From: an uncultured Clostridia bacterium
GTDB taxonomy: Bacteria > Bacillota > Clostridia > Christensenellales > Borkfalkiaceae
Direction: 5' to 3'
Length of the DNA: 64,000 nt
Assembly (NCBI GenBank): GCA_947627065.1
Contig: CANQUN010000001.1
Coordinates: 1-64,000, forward strand
Of this stretch, positions 9,559 through 17,516 are shown piece by piece (the first letter of the stretch is position 1; every line of letters starts with the position of its first letter). A program made the translations under genes and the position numbers. The notes under the pieces were generated by a model. That model was not told where the DNA came from, did not search any database, and saw nothing but the letters and a program-made list of their open reading frames with translations.

Positions 9559-10020
9559 ATGAGGATTCATACAATACAACCCGCCGTAGGGGCTACAACT
9601 CCCAAGAAAAGGCTCGGCCGCGGTATAGGTTCGGGTCTCGGCAAGACATCCGGTAAGGGTCATAAAGGCCAGTGGGCACGCAGCGGCGGCGGCGTACGTC
9701 CCGGGTTTGAAGGCGGTCAGATGCCTTTGACGAGGCGCGTGCCGAAAAGAGGCTTCAACAATCACTTCAGAGTGGTTTATGCCGTAGTCAACGTGGACCG
9801 TCTCAACGTGTTTGAAGCGGGCGACACCGTGGATTACGAAACCCTCTGGGCCAACGGACTCATCAAGAGCGTTAAGGACGCCGCTGGGCTTAAGGTCCTC
9901 GGCGGCGGAGAGCTTAAAGTGGCTCTCACGGTTAAGGCTCACAAGTTCTCTGCTTCCGCCAAGGAAGCCATAGAGAAGGCCGGAGGTACCGTAGTAGAAC
10001 TCGCAAATCAACCTGAATAA
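9559..10020 (+). CDS. rplO: 50S ribosomal protein L15
   Basis: Late 50S assembly protein. 153 aa. The Gly/Arg/Lys-rich [21 protein letters not shown]-terminal arm and the [15 protein letters not shown] motif are diagnostic. AAGGAAGGTG site. Confidence 0.97.
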   Translation: MRIHTIQPAVGATTPKKRLGRGIGSGLGKTSGKGHKGQWARSGGGVRPGFEGGQMPLTRRVPKRGFNNHFRVVYAVVNVDRLNVFEAGDTVDYETLWANGLIKSVKDAAGLKVLGGGELKVALTVKAHKFSASAKEAIEKAGGTVVELANQPE

Positions 10021-10031
10021 GGGGGGTTCCT

Positions 10032-11387
10032 ATGTTTGAAACATTAAAAAACGCATTTAAGGTCAAAGAGATCCGCGTTAAAATATGGATAACTCTCGCC
10101 TTTCTGTTCGTTTACAGGCTGGGCTGCTACATCCCCGTGCCGGGCGCTTTCGGAATTTGGGAAAACGCTCTCGGTGCGGACGGCGGGCTGTCCTACCTCA
10201 ATATAATGAGCATGATGACCGGCGGCGCGCTGCAATACGGCTCGCTGTTCGCAATGGGTATCGGACCTTACATCAACGCTTCCATTATATTGCAACTCCT
10301 GTGCGTGGCAATTCCTTACCTCGAAAACCTGTCCAAACAGGGTGAAGAGGGCAGAAAGAAGATAGCCCGCATAACGAGATACGTAACCGTCCTGCTCGCC
10401 ATAGTGCAGGCAGTGGGCATTCTTGTAAGTTACAGGGATTTCTTCTGCCCGACCACGCACGGCGAAGATTACCTGCCCCTCAATTTCATCTTCGGTTATG
10501 AAAAGATAGGCGGCTGGGCCAATGCCTTCGCTTACATATCCGTCATAATCATCTTTACCGCAGGCACCTGCATAACCATGTGGATAGGCGAGAGAATCAC
10601 CGATTACGGCGTTTCCAACGGCATATCCATGCTGATATTCGCGGGTATCATAGCCACCGCGGGCCAGGGCCTCATCGGCCTCATCCGCACGTGGATTGAC
10701 AGCGGTTTCGAAGCGAGCAACTTCTGGATCGTTTTCATCTACATCATAGCGATAATCCTCGTTTTCGGGGCCATCGTGTGGGTAGACCTCGCCGAGAGGA
10801 AGATTCCCGTCCAGTACGCCAAGCAGGTAAAGGGCAGGAAACTTTACGGCGGACAGTCCACTTCCATTCCCATCAAGATCAACGCCAACGGCGTAATGCC
10901 CCTCATCTTTGCGTTTTCCATCCTCAGTTTCCCGGAACTCATAATGAACCTGTTCTGGCGTAACAGCAACGCGTACGCGTGGTGGAGAACGTGGATGAGT
11001 TCGACTTCGCAATATCCCTTCTATTCGATAGTTCTGTGCCTGCTCATTCTCTTCTTCGCTTACTTCTACGCGCAGATACAGTTCAATCCGGACGACATAT
11101 CCAAGAGCATACAGCAGAACGGCGGCTTTATCCCGGGCATAAGACCGGGCAAGCCCACGGCCGATTATCTGAGGAAGATTTCCAACAGAATCACTCTGTT
11201 CGGCGCGATATTCCTCGCGATAATAGCCCTCATTCCGTCGGTGGTGTTCAACGCGATAGCGCCCGCGGCAGGGTCCGGCGTGTTCAGCGCGACGGGATTG
11301 CTCATAGTCGTATCCGTCGCTCTCGAGTTCAACCAGCAACTCGAAGCGCAGATCATGATGAAGAACTACAAGGGCTTTTTGAAATAA
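10032..11387 (+). CDS. secY: Preprotein translocase subunit SecY
   Basis: Channel-forming membrane subunit of the Sec translocon, working with SecE/SecG and SecA or ribosomes. 451 aa with about ten membrane segments. It opens as an amphipathic helix (LKNAFKVKEIRVKIW), and has the plug-proximal RLGCYIPVPG, the MGIGPYINASIILQLL segment and the GGFIPGIRPGKPT cytoplasmic loop. The GGGGGG site lies 7 nt after rplO, so it is co-transcribed with the ribosomal genes as in most bacteria. Confidence 0.98.
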   Translation: MFETLKNAFKVKEIRVKIWITLAFLFVYRLGCYIPVPGAFGIWENALGADGGLSYLNIMSMMTGGALQYGSLFAMGIGPYINASIILQLLCVAIPYLENLSKQGEEGRKKIARITRYVTVLLAIVQAVGILVSYRDFFCPTTHGEDYLPLNFIFGYEKIGGWANAFAYISVIIIFTAGTCITMWIGERITDYGVSNGISMLIFAGIIATAGQGLIGLIRTWIDSGFEASNFWIVFIYIIAIILVFGAIVWVDLAERKIPVQYAKQVKGRKLYGGQSTSIPIKINANGVMPLIFAFSILSFPELIMNLFWRNSNAYAWWRTWMSSTSQYPFYSIVLCLLILFFAYFYAQIQFNPDDISKSIQQNGGFIPGIRPGKPTADYLRKISNRITLFGAIFLAIIALIPSVVFNAIAPAAGSGVFSATGLLIVVSVALEFNQQLEAQIMMKNYKGFLK

Positions 11388-11398
11388 GCTAAAACGGG

Positions 11399-11417
11399 AG
11401 GGGAGCGCACGCTCCCC
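11399..11417 (+). other. Hairpin between secY and adk
   Basis: GGGGAGC (11401-11407 region) and GCTCCCC flank a GCAC loop, an eight-pair GC-rich stem without a T run. It sits in the 43-nt gap before adk, where no strong ribosome-binding site is seen. It could stabilise or process the mRNA or tune expression between the spc and adk blocks. Confidence 0.45.
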
Positions 11418-11430
11418 CGCCGAGGCAAGT

Positions 11431-12069
11431 ATGAACATCGTGATTTTAGGCGCGCCCGGTGCCGGCAAAGGCACGCAGGCGAAACGAATTGCCGAACATT
11501 ACGGAATACCGCACATCTCAACGGGCGACATATTCCGCAAACAGATAAGCGAGCGCACGCCGCTCGGCGTACTCGCCCAATCTTACATCGACCGGGGCAA
11601 TCTCGTCCCCGACGACGTTACTCTGGAAGTAGTCAGAAACAGGCTTGCGGAGCCTGACTGCAAGGAAGGTTACATCCTTGACGGGTTTCCCCGCAACGTG
11701 TTTCAGGCGGAGGCTCTCGGCGGCATAACCGCGCTGGATGCGGTTATCGACATACACGTTCCCGTTTCGCGTCTCATGGCGCGGCTGACGGGGCGGAGGG
11801 TGTGTCCCGGGTGCGGAGAGTCTTATCATGTCGACACATTAGAGGGCAAAAACACTTGCGCTAAATGCGGCGAGAACCTCTATCGCCGTGCCGACGACAA
11901 CGAGGCGACGGTTGCGGAAAGGCTTTCCGTCTACGCCTCGCAAACGGAGCCGCTAATCGGTTTTTACAACTCTCTGGGGCTGCTTAAAACCATTGACGGC
12001 GACAAGGACAAGGAGTCTGTATTCGCAAAGATACGCTCCGTTCTCGACGGCTTGTATGATAACCATTAA
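11431..12069 (+). CDS. adk: Adenylate kinase, zinc-lid type
   Basis: Converts ATP + AMP to 2 ADP in the cytosol. 212 aa. P-loop GAPGAGKGT at residues 7-15, the NMP-binding ISTGDIFR and DGFPRN motifs are present. The LID carries C125, C128, C143 and C146, the four-cysteine zinc form usual in Gram-positives. The 3' end overlaps map by 14 bp in another frame, implying coupling. Confidence 0.97.
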   Translation: MNIVILGAPGAGKGTQAKRIAEHYGIPHISTGDIFRKQISERTPLGVLAQSYIDRGNLVPDDVTLEVVRNRLAEPDCKEGYILDGFPRNVFQAEALGGITALDAVIDIHVPVSRLMARLTGRRVCPGCGESYHVDTLEGKNTCAKCGENLYRRADDNEATVAERLSVYASQTEPLIGFYNSLGLLKTIDGDKDKESVFAKIRSVLDGLYDNH

Positions 12070-12793
12070 GACTGAAGAAGATCTTAAACTCATGAGAGAG
12101 CCATGCCACGTGGTGAGAGACGTACTCGAACTTGTCGGTTCGCGCATAAAGGCGGGCATGACGACTAAAGAACTCGACCAAATCGCTCACGACTACATAG
12201 TCTCGAGAGGGGCAAAACCCTCCTTTCTGGGGCTTTACGGCTTTCCCGCAACCACCTGCATCTCCATCGACGACGAGGTGGTGCACGGTTTCCCTTCGGA
12301 CAGAATAATAAGGGAAAACGAGATTGTCTCCGTTGACGTGGGCGCGTACATGAACGGCTTTCACGGAGACGCCGCAAGGAGTTTTTACGTGGGAGAAATC
12401 TCCCCCGAAAAGAAAAAACTCATCGACGTTACGAGAGAATGCTTCTTCAAGGCTGTGGAAGGGCTGATGGTCGGTTCCACGATAGGCGACATAGGCTACA
12501 GCGTGCAACGCCATGCCGAAGCAAACGGCTTTTCGGTCGTGCGCGAAATGGTGGGGCACGGCGTGGGCAGACGCCTGCACGAGGACCCATCCGTTCCCAA
12601 CTTCGGCAAGCCCGGCACGGGTATCCGCATCAAGGCGGGCATGACGCTGGCCATAGAACCCATGATAAACATGGGCGGATACGAGGTTACGCTTGACGGG
12701 TGGAGTTGCAAGACCAAGGACGGCCTGCCCTCGGCGCATTACGAGAACACGGTTGCGATAACGGACGACGGAGTAGAGATACTCACGCTTTGA
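12056..12793 (+). CDS. map: Type I methionine aminopeptidase
   Basis: Removes the initiator methionine from new proteins. 245 aa from the ATG at 12056, beginning MITIKTEEDLKLM. Metal ligands D94, D105, H168, E201 and E230 are in the expected order, and the VSVDVGAY and GHGVGRRLHEDP motifs are intact. No SH3-type N-terminal extension. The start lies inside adk. An in-frame upstream ATG at 11993 is rejected because it would add a non-homologous 21-residue leader. Confidence 0.96.
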   Translation: MITIKTEEDLKLMREPCHVVRDVLELVGSRIKAGMTTKELDQIAHDYIVSRGAKPSFLGLYGFPATTCISIDDEVVHGFPSDRIIRENEIVSVDVGAYMNGFHGDAARSFYVGEISPEKKKLIDVTRECFFKAVEGLMVGSTIGDIGYSVQRHAEANGFSVVREMVGHGVGRRLHEDPSVPNFGKPGTGIRIKAGMTLAIEPMINMGGYEVTLDGWSCKTKDGLPSAHYENTVAITDDGVEILTL

Positions 12794-12797
12794 CAAA

Positions 12798-13070
12798 ATG
12801 AAATCGTTTGTAGCCGAACGCGGCGTTCTGGCGGTCAGCCTTGCGGGGCACGACAAGGGCAGGACGTTTGCGATAATCAAAGCAGACGGTGAATACGCGT
12901 TCATAGCCGACGGGGCCGCGCGCAGCGTGGATAAACCCAAACGCAAGAAGTTAAAACACCTGAAGCCGCTAAATATCACGCTGGACCTCGACAGGCTCAA
13001 CCCCGGCACGCTGACCGACGGCGACCTGAGGCGGGCAATAGAGGCCGAATTGAAGGAAATGGGAGGATAG
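12798..13070 (+). CDS. KOW-domain RNA-binding protein (L14e/L27e-like)
   Basis: 90 aa. The N-terminal half VSLAGHDKGRTFAII followed by EYAFIADGAARSVDKPKRKK is a KOW/SH3-like fold with a basic loop, seen in the small ribosomal-like protein encoded between map and infA in many Clostridia. It lies 4 nt after map and 3 nt before infA. Presumed RNA or ribosome binding; the exact role is not established. Confidence 0.8.
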   Translation: MKSFVAERGVLAVSLAGHDKGRTFAIIKADGEYAFIADGAARSVDKPKRKKLKHLKPLNITLDLDRLNPGTLTDGDLRRAIEAELKEMGG

Positions 13071-13073
13071 CAA

Positions 13074-13295
13074 GTGTCTAAGGATGAAGTTATCGAGGCC
13101 GAGGGCGTCATAGTAGAAGCCCTGCCCAACGCAACTTTCAAGGTCAAACTGAGCAACGGACACATGATCACCGCTTACATTTCGGGCAAACTCAGAATGA
13201 ATTACATCAAGATCATTCCGGGCGACACCGTGTCGATAGCGATGAGTCCGTACGACCTTACCAAAGGCAGAATAACCTGGCGCAGCAAAACCTGA
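13074..13295 (+). CDS. infA: Translation initiation factor IF-1
   Basis: Binds the 30S A site during initiation. 73 aa OB fold; [20 protein letters not shown] and the [11 protein letters not shown] end are conserved. The start is GTG at 13074, supported by GGGAGGA 8 nt upstream, so it is one of the rare non-ATG starts in this operon. Confidence 0.96.
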   Translation: MSKDEVIEAEGVIVEALPNATFKVKLSNGHMITAYISGKLRMNYIKIIPGDTVSIAMSPYDLTKGRITWRSKT

Positions 13296-13337
13296 ACCGT
13301 TTCAATTCAAGACAAATAATCCCGGGAGGATACAACA

Positions 13338-13454
13338 ATGAAAGTAAGACCGTCTGTAAAACCCATGTGCGACAAATGCAGGGTAATCAAGAGAGAAGGC
13401 AAAGTGATGGTCATCTGTTCCAAGAACAAGAGCCACAAGCAGAGACAGGGCTAA
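13338..13454 (+). CDS. rpmJ: 50S ribosomal protein L36, zinc type
   Basis: 38 aa, one residue longer than the common 37. It reads [16 protein letters not shown] at the start. Zinc ligands are C11, C14, C27 and H33; the additional residue falls between the last Cys and the His. GGGAGGA at 13324-13330 sets the ATG at 13338; TAA at 13452. Usual place between infA and rpsM. Confidence 0.95.
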   Translation: MKVRPSVKPMCDKCRVIKREGKVMVICSKNKSHKQRQG

Positions 13455-13545
13455 AAACACTTTTCCGTTTTCGGGCGGGGCATTCCAACCGTCCGCGGCG
13501 GAAACCTAATATACATCATCAGATATTTTGGAGGATCATTTATAA

Positions 13546-13923
13546 ATGGCACGTATTGCCGGTGTGGATTTACCGAGAGAAAAGCGTGTGGAAATAGGCA
13601 TAACCTACATTTACGGAATAGGCCTTTCCACCGCCAAGAAGATTCTTAAGGCAACGGGCGTCGACCCCGACACGAGGGTTAAAGACCTCACCGAGACCGA
13701 CGTTTCCAAACTCCGTGAGTACATCGACCACAACATCCGTGTGGAAGGCGAACTCAGGAGCGAGGTCAGCCTCAACGTCAAGAGGCTCATGGAAATAGGA
13801 TGCTACCGCGGCGTCAGACACAGAAAGGGGCTGCCCGTCAGGGGTCAGAGTTCCAAACGCAACGCGAGGACGAGGAAAGGCCCGCGCCGCACAGTCGCCA
13901 AAAAGAAGTCGGCGTCCAAGTAA
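13546..13923 (+). CDS. rpsM: 30S ribosomal protein S13
   Basis: 30S head protein contacting P-site tRNA and 50S bridges. 125 aa. [20 protein letters not shown] start and the [20 protein letters not shown] tail are diagnostic. TTGGAGGA site. The 91 nt before it carry no clear promoter. Confidence 0.98.
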   Translation: MARIAGVDLPREKRVEIGITYIYGIGLSTAKKILKATGVDPDTRVKDLTETDVSKLREYIDHNIRVEGELRSEVSLNVKRLMEIGCYRGVRHRKGLPVRGQSSKRNARTRKGPRRTVAKKKSASK

Positions 13924-13939
13924 GGAGGATAACGGATAA

Positions 13940-14335
13940 ATGGCAGCAACACCTAAAAAGGTCGTTAAAAGACGCAGAGAAATAAAAAAGATTGACAAGG
14001 GTCAGGTACACATCAAGTCGTCCTTCAACAACACGATAGTTACCGTAACCGATGTCAACGGCAACGCCATCTCCCAGTCGAGCGCAGGCGCTCTCGGCTA
14101 CAGGGGTTCGAGAAAGAGCACTCCGTTCGCGGCACAGCAGGCTTCCGAAACGGCGGCCCGCGCCGCCATGGACCACGGTCTGCGCAGCGTAGAGGTTTAC
14201 GTAAAGGGTCCCGGCCAAGGCAGAGAATCGGCCATAAGAGCATTGGCCAACGTCGGTCTGGAAGTTACGCTCATACAGGACGTTTCGCCCATTCCGCACA
14301 ACGGATGCCGCCCGCCCAAGCGCCGCAGAGTATAA
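13940..14335 (+). CDS. rpsK: 30S ribosomal protein S11
   Basis: Platform protein near the Shine-Dalgarno helix. 131 aa. [19 protein letters not shown] and the [20 protein letters not shown] end are conserved. AAGGAGGA overlaps the rpsM stop. Confidence 0.98.
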   Translation: MAATPKKVVKRRREIKKIDKGQVHIKSSFNNTIVTVTDVNGNAISQSSAGALGYRGSRKSTPFAAQQASETAARAAMDHGLRSVEVYVKGPGQGRESAIRALANVGLEVTLIQDVSPIPHNGCRPPKRRRV

Positions 14336-14350
14336 TGGAGGATAGAGGAA

Positions 14351-14974
14351 ATGGCAAGATATACTGAATCCAAATGCCGCCTTTGCAGAAGGGAAGGCGC
14401 AAAGTTGTTCCTTAAAGGCGACAAATGCTACAAGCACACCTGCCCGTTTGAAAAGAGGCCCACGCCTCCCGGCCAGCACGGCCAGGGCAGAAAGAAGGTT
14501 TCCGAATACGGCCTTCAGCTGAGAGAAAAACAAAAGACCAAGAGGATTTACGGCGTGCTCGAAGGGCAGTTCCACGAGTATTACGTAAAGGCCGACAGAA
14601 TGAAGGGTATAACCGGTGATAACATGCTTTCCCTGCTCGAACGCCGTCTTGACAACGTCGTTTACAGAATGGGCATAGCCGCTTCGAGAACGCAGGCCAG
14701 GCAACTCGTTACGCACGGACATTTCACCGTAAACGGCAAAAACGTCAACATACCTTCCTACACGGTTAAGGCGGGAGACGTCGTGGCCGTCAAGGAGAAC
14801 AGCAAGGATAACAAATACTTCGCTGAAATCAAACAGATGAAGAAGGGAACCATGCCCAAATGGGTGGATTTCGAACCCGAAACGCTTGAAGGCAAGGTCA
14901 TCGCCCTGCCTGCGAGAGAGGACATCGATTCCCAGATAGCCGAGCACATGATCGTCGAATTGTACTCGAAGTAA
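14351..14974 (+). CDS. rpsD: 30S ribosomal protein S4, zinc type
   Basis: Primary 16S-binding protein and mRNA-entry component; a translational repressor of the alpha operon in enterobacteria. 207 aa. Zinc ligands C9, C12, C26 and C31 match the Bacillus-type N-terminal knuckle. The S4 RNA-binding domain starts near [26 protein letters not shown] site. Confidence 0.97.
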   Translation: MARYTESKCRLCRREGAKLFLKGDKCYKHTCPFEKRPTPPGQHGQGRKKVSEYGLQLREKQKTKRIYGVLEGQFHEYYVKADRMKGITGDNMLSLLERRLDNVVYRMGIAASRTQARQLVTHGHFTVNGKNVNIPSYTVKAGDVVAVKENSKDNKYFAEIKQMKKGTMPKWVDFEPETLEGKVIALPAREDIDSQIAEHMIVELYSK

Positions 14975-15035
14975 TCGGTACTTTACGGCGTCTCGCTTTG
15001 CAAACTCATCATAAAAACAGGAGGTATGCACTTCT

Positions 15036-15986
15036 ATGATGAATATAGAAATGCCCACTATAAGCGTAGAGGAAAACGAGGAGAAGAATTACGCGAGAGT
15101 AACCGTTGAACCTTTGGAAAAGGGCTTTGGCCTCACTCTCGGCAACTGTCTCCGCCGCGCCCTTCTCTCCGCTCTGCCGGGCGTCGCCGCGCAGGGGATC
15201 AAGTTCGCTTCCGGCGTCAAGCACGAATTTTCAACAATTCCGTGCATAAAAGAGGATGTTACGGAAATCGTCCTCAACATCAAATCTCTCAACTTCAGGA
15301 CAAAAACGCACGATCAGGATTTCAAAAAGGTCGTCAGGCTTTACAAAGAAGGTCCCGCCGTCGTTTATGCTCATGACATAGAGAGCGACGCCGAAATCGA
15401 AATTCTCAACCCCGACCTTTACATCTGCACGATAGACGAAGGCGGCGTTCTCGACATGGAGATAACCATCGGCCGCGGCCGCGGTTACAAGGGTGCCGAA
15501 TACAACAAGACCGGCGTTATAGACTACATTCCCGTAGATTCCATCTACACGCCCGTCAAAAAAGTCAATTACGACGTTCAGAGCACGCGCGTCGGCCAGA
15601 ATACCGATTTTGACAAACTCATCCTCGAAGTTTGGACCAACGGCGCCTTTTCGGGCTGCGAGATCATCAGTCTTGCCGCCAAGATAATCGAAGAACACAT
15701 TCACCTGTTCGTCAAGCTTTCCGGCAGCATGGGCGGCATCGAGATACTCACGTCTCCCCAGCCCGACAGTATGCAGTCCATACTTACCATGAACATAGAG
15801 GATATGGACCTTTCCGTCCGTTCCTACAACTGCCTCAAGAGGGCTAATATCCACACCGTTGAGGACCTTACCAAAAAGACCGAGGACGACATGCTCAAAG
15901 TCCGCAACCTCGGCAGAAAATCTCTGGACGAGGTCATCAACAAAATGACGAGCTACGGCTTAAAACTCAAGGACAAGGAGGACTAA
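15036..15986 (+). CDS. rpoA: RNA polymerase alpha subunit
   Basis: Dimerises to scaffold beta and beta-prime; the C-terminal domain contacts UP elements and activators. 316 aa. The N-terminal domain contains EPLEKGFGLTLGNCLRRALL; the C-terminal domain at about 245-310 has the helix-hairpin-helix region LSVRSYNCLKRANIHTVEDL. ACAGGAGGT site. The first of two adjacent ATGs is used. Confidence 0.98.
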   Translation: MMNIEMPTISVEENEEKNYARVTVEPLEKGFGLTLGNCLRRALLSALPGVAAQGIKFASGVKHEFSTIPCIKEDVTEIVLNIKSLNFRTKTHDQDFKKVVRLYKEGPAVVYAHDIESDAEIEILNPDLYICTIDEGGVLDMEITIGRGRGYKGAEYNKTGVIDYIPVDSIYTPVKKVNYDVQSTRVGQNTDFDKLILEVWTNGAFSGCEIISLAAKIIEEHIHLFVKLSGSMGGIEILTSPQPDSMQSILTMNIEDMDLSVRSYNCLKRANIHTVEDLTKKTEDDMLKVRNLGRKSLDEVINKMTSYGLKLKDKED

Positions 15987-15989
15987 ACA

Positions 15990-16496
15990 ATGCCCGGAAA
16001 ACTGGGAATGACTGCCACGCAAAGACAGGCGCTGCTCCGTAATCAGGCGGCCAACCTTCTGTGGTACGGAAGAATAGAAACAACCAAAGGCAGAGCAAAA
16101 CAACTTCAGCCCTACGTGGAGAAGATCATAACTCTCGCCATCAACACTTATGAGGACACGGTTGAAGAAACCGTTACCGTTACAAACGCCAAGGGCAAAG
16201 AGGTCAAACAGAAAATCGTCAAGGACGGTGCCAAAAAACTCTCCGCAAGGAGAAGAATAATGACCAAGGTCTACTCCCTGCCCGAGGTTAAAGGCCCCAA
16301 GGAAACCAAAAAGGAATTCAAGGCCAGAACCAAAAACATCAAGCACCCCCTCATCGAAAAGATCTTCAACGAGGTGGCGCCCAAGTATGCCGAAAGAGCC
16401 AAGGAAGTCGGTCAGGGCGGCGGTTACACTCGCATCTACATGACCGGCCAGCGCAAGGGCGACGCGGCGGAAACCGCCATTATCGAACTTATCTGA
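15990..16496 (+). CDS. rplQ: 50S ribosomal protein L17 with internal insertion
   Basis: Last gene of the operon. 168 aa against the usual 115-130. The N-terminal half (RKLG-like MPGKLGMTATQRQALLR, RIETTKGRAKQL) and the GGGYTRIYMTGQRKGDAAET end are normal. The additional 40 or so residues lie between ITLAINTYEDT and SARRRIMTKVY (about residues 50-88), a charged segment, and a smaller one lies near PEVKGPKETKKEFKAR. Still clearly L17. Confidence 0.96.
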   Translation: MPGKLGMTATQRQALLRNQAANLLWYGRIETTKGRAKQLQPYVEKIITLAINTYEDTVEETVTVTNAKGKEVKQKIVKDGAKKLSARRRIMTKVYSLPEVKGPKETKKEFKARTKNIKHPLIEKIFNEVAPKYAERAKEVGQGGGYTRIYMTGQRKGDAAETAIIELI

Positions 16497-16504
16497 CGCC
16501 TGAC

Positions 16505-16830
16505 GCAGGGCGCCGCGTTTGTTCCAAACGCGCGTCTCGTGCATGGCATAAGCGGGGTTTGTTTCGTTAGTCTTGTGTTTAGGACGGAACGAGGAAGTCT
16601 CGTTAGTTTCAAACCTGTCTCGTACAGAGCATAAGCGGGGTTTTTACCCCGCTTGTCTTGTGTACAGGAGAATCAAGGCCTGTCTCGTTTATCTTGTGCA
16701 TAGGAGAGTAAGGCCTGTCCTGCTTGTCCTGTCTATGGCGTAACGCTCAGGTTTGTCTTGTTTACAGGGCATGACGCAAGTCCGCGCTGTTAGTTTCAAA
16801 CCTATCTCGTACAGGTGAGAAGTGAGGTTT
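16505..16830 (+). repeat. Degenerate TCTCGT/CTTGT spacer repeats
   Basis: Loosely periodic units of about 27-36 nt based on GTCTCGTACAG(A/G)...GCATAAGCGGGG and TGTCTTGTTTACAGGGCATGACGC. At least six units follow rplQ. No coding frame with a start site. Their G/T bias is the mirror image of the C/A-rich spacers elsewhere in the window. Confidence 0.5.
16633..16660 (+). terminator. Possible terminator after rplQ
   Basis: AAGCGGGG (16633-16640) and CCCCGCTT (16647-16654) form an eight-pair perfect stem with a six-nt loop, followed by the weak T tract GTCTTGTGT. It could be a first, leaky stop for the ribosomal operon. Confidence 0.45.
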
Positions 16831-16880
16831 GTGTCCCGAACGCCGACGCGATTCTCTCGCTCCAACGAACTTAAAAATCC

Positions 16881-16922
16881 AAAAAGTCCCCTGAATCTCA
16901 CAAATTCGGGGGATTTTGCTTA
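16881..16922 (+). terminator. Terminator of the ribosomal operon
   Basis: TCCCCTGAAT pairs with ATTCGGGGGA around a CTCACAA loop, with an A run before and TTTTGCTT after. Probable main transcriptional end of the rpsJ-rplQ operon. Its loop and flanks resemble the dispersed palindromes elsewhere in the window. Confidence 0.7.
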
Positions 16923-17147
16923 TTTGTCAAGCCAATTGCTTGGGCGAGTTTGTTTGTCCTCCCTTTTGCTTTCGTCCCTCCGAAAGGGGAACAGTTTTCC
17001 CGTTCGGCTGCGTTTTTGCGCCATCGCTGCTCTGCCTGCTGCCGTCGCGGCCAAGTTTTTTCGTTGGGTGCGGCAATTTTTACCCGCAGAGGCGGAGCAC
17101 GGGTTGTACAAACATTTTAATTTTCTGAAAATAGATTAAAAAATCGC

Positions 17148-17176
17148 TTGACTTTTGTTTGAAAATATTGTATGAT
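17148..17176 (+). promoter_or_regulatory. Promoter of a candidate small RNA
   Basis: TTGACT at 17148-17153 and TATGAT at 17171-17176, 17-bp spacing. No gene follows on this strand; a terminator lies 75 nt downstream. Confidence 0.6.
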
Positions 17177-17182
17177 ATAGCC

Positions 17183-17286
17183 GTACCAAAGAGTTTACAG
17201 ACGGAAACGAGAGATGAAAAAGCGGCATGAGTCAGGCGTGAATGAAATAAAAAAGTCCCCGTTAACGCGTGTTTTCGGGGACTTTT
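17183..17286 (+). ncRNA. Candidate small RNA of about 100 nt
   Basis: Region between the promoter at 17148-17176 and the terminator hairpin at 17251-17286. A frame opening at ATG 17214 runs through the terminator without a stop until 17333, so a short peptide is unlikely. The convergent MATE gene ends downstream. The RNA could act in trans or be antisense to readthrough from the MATE gene. Unnamed and not recognised. Confidence 0.4.
17251..17286. terminator. Bidirectional terminator
   Basis: AAAAGTCCCCG (17251-17261) pairs with CGGGGACTTTT (17276-17286) around a 14-nt loop. A run on one side and T run on the other let it work on both strands, ending the candidate small RNA and possibly the MATE transcript. 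Confidence 0.7.
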
Positions 17287-17310
17287 GCTCGTTTCAGCCG
17301 TTCGTCTGCC

Positions 17311-17516
17311 GAGGCGCAACCGCCCGCCAGCCGTAACATTTTCAAGACAAACCGCTCAGCAGCAATATCGCAAGACAAAACGCCAACGGTCGCGGCACCC
17401 CAAAACAAACCGCTCGCCAGCCGCAGGATTCCAAAACAAACCGCCCAACAGCAATATCCCAAAACAAACCGTCCGACAGCAGTACCATTTCCAAAACAAT
17501 ACTCTCAATAGCCGTA
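17311..17516. repeat. Seven degenerate tandem units of about 30 bp
   Basis: Units beginning near 17311, 17344, 17372, 17402, 17433, 17461 and 17493 share AAAACAAACCG followed by CAGC and a short variable end. The last unit runs into the 3' end of the MATE gene. Units vary in length (24-33 bp) and sequence, so this is a decayed minisatellite and not a CRISPR. Confidence 0.6.

Noticed and set aside
16822-17139. 105-codon plus-strand frame after rplQ
   Set aside because: It spans the operon terminator and spacer repeats and has no start site or homology.
17311-17516. Possible CRISPR array
   Set aside because: Units vary in length and sequence, spacers are not distinct from repeats, the array runs into a gene end, and no cas genes are in the window.
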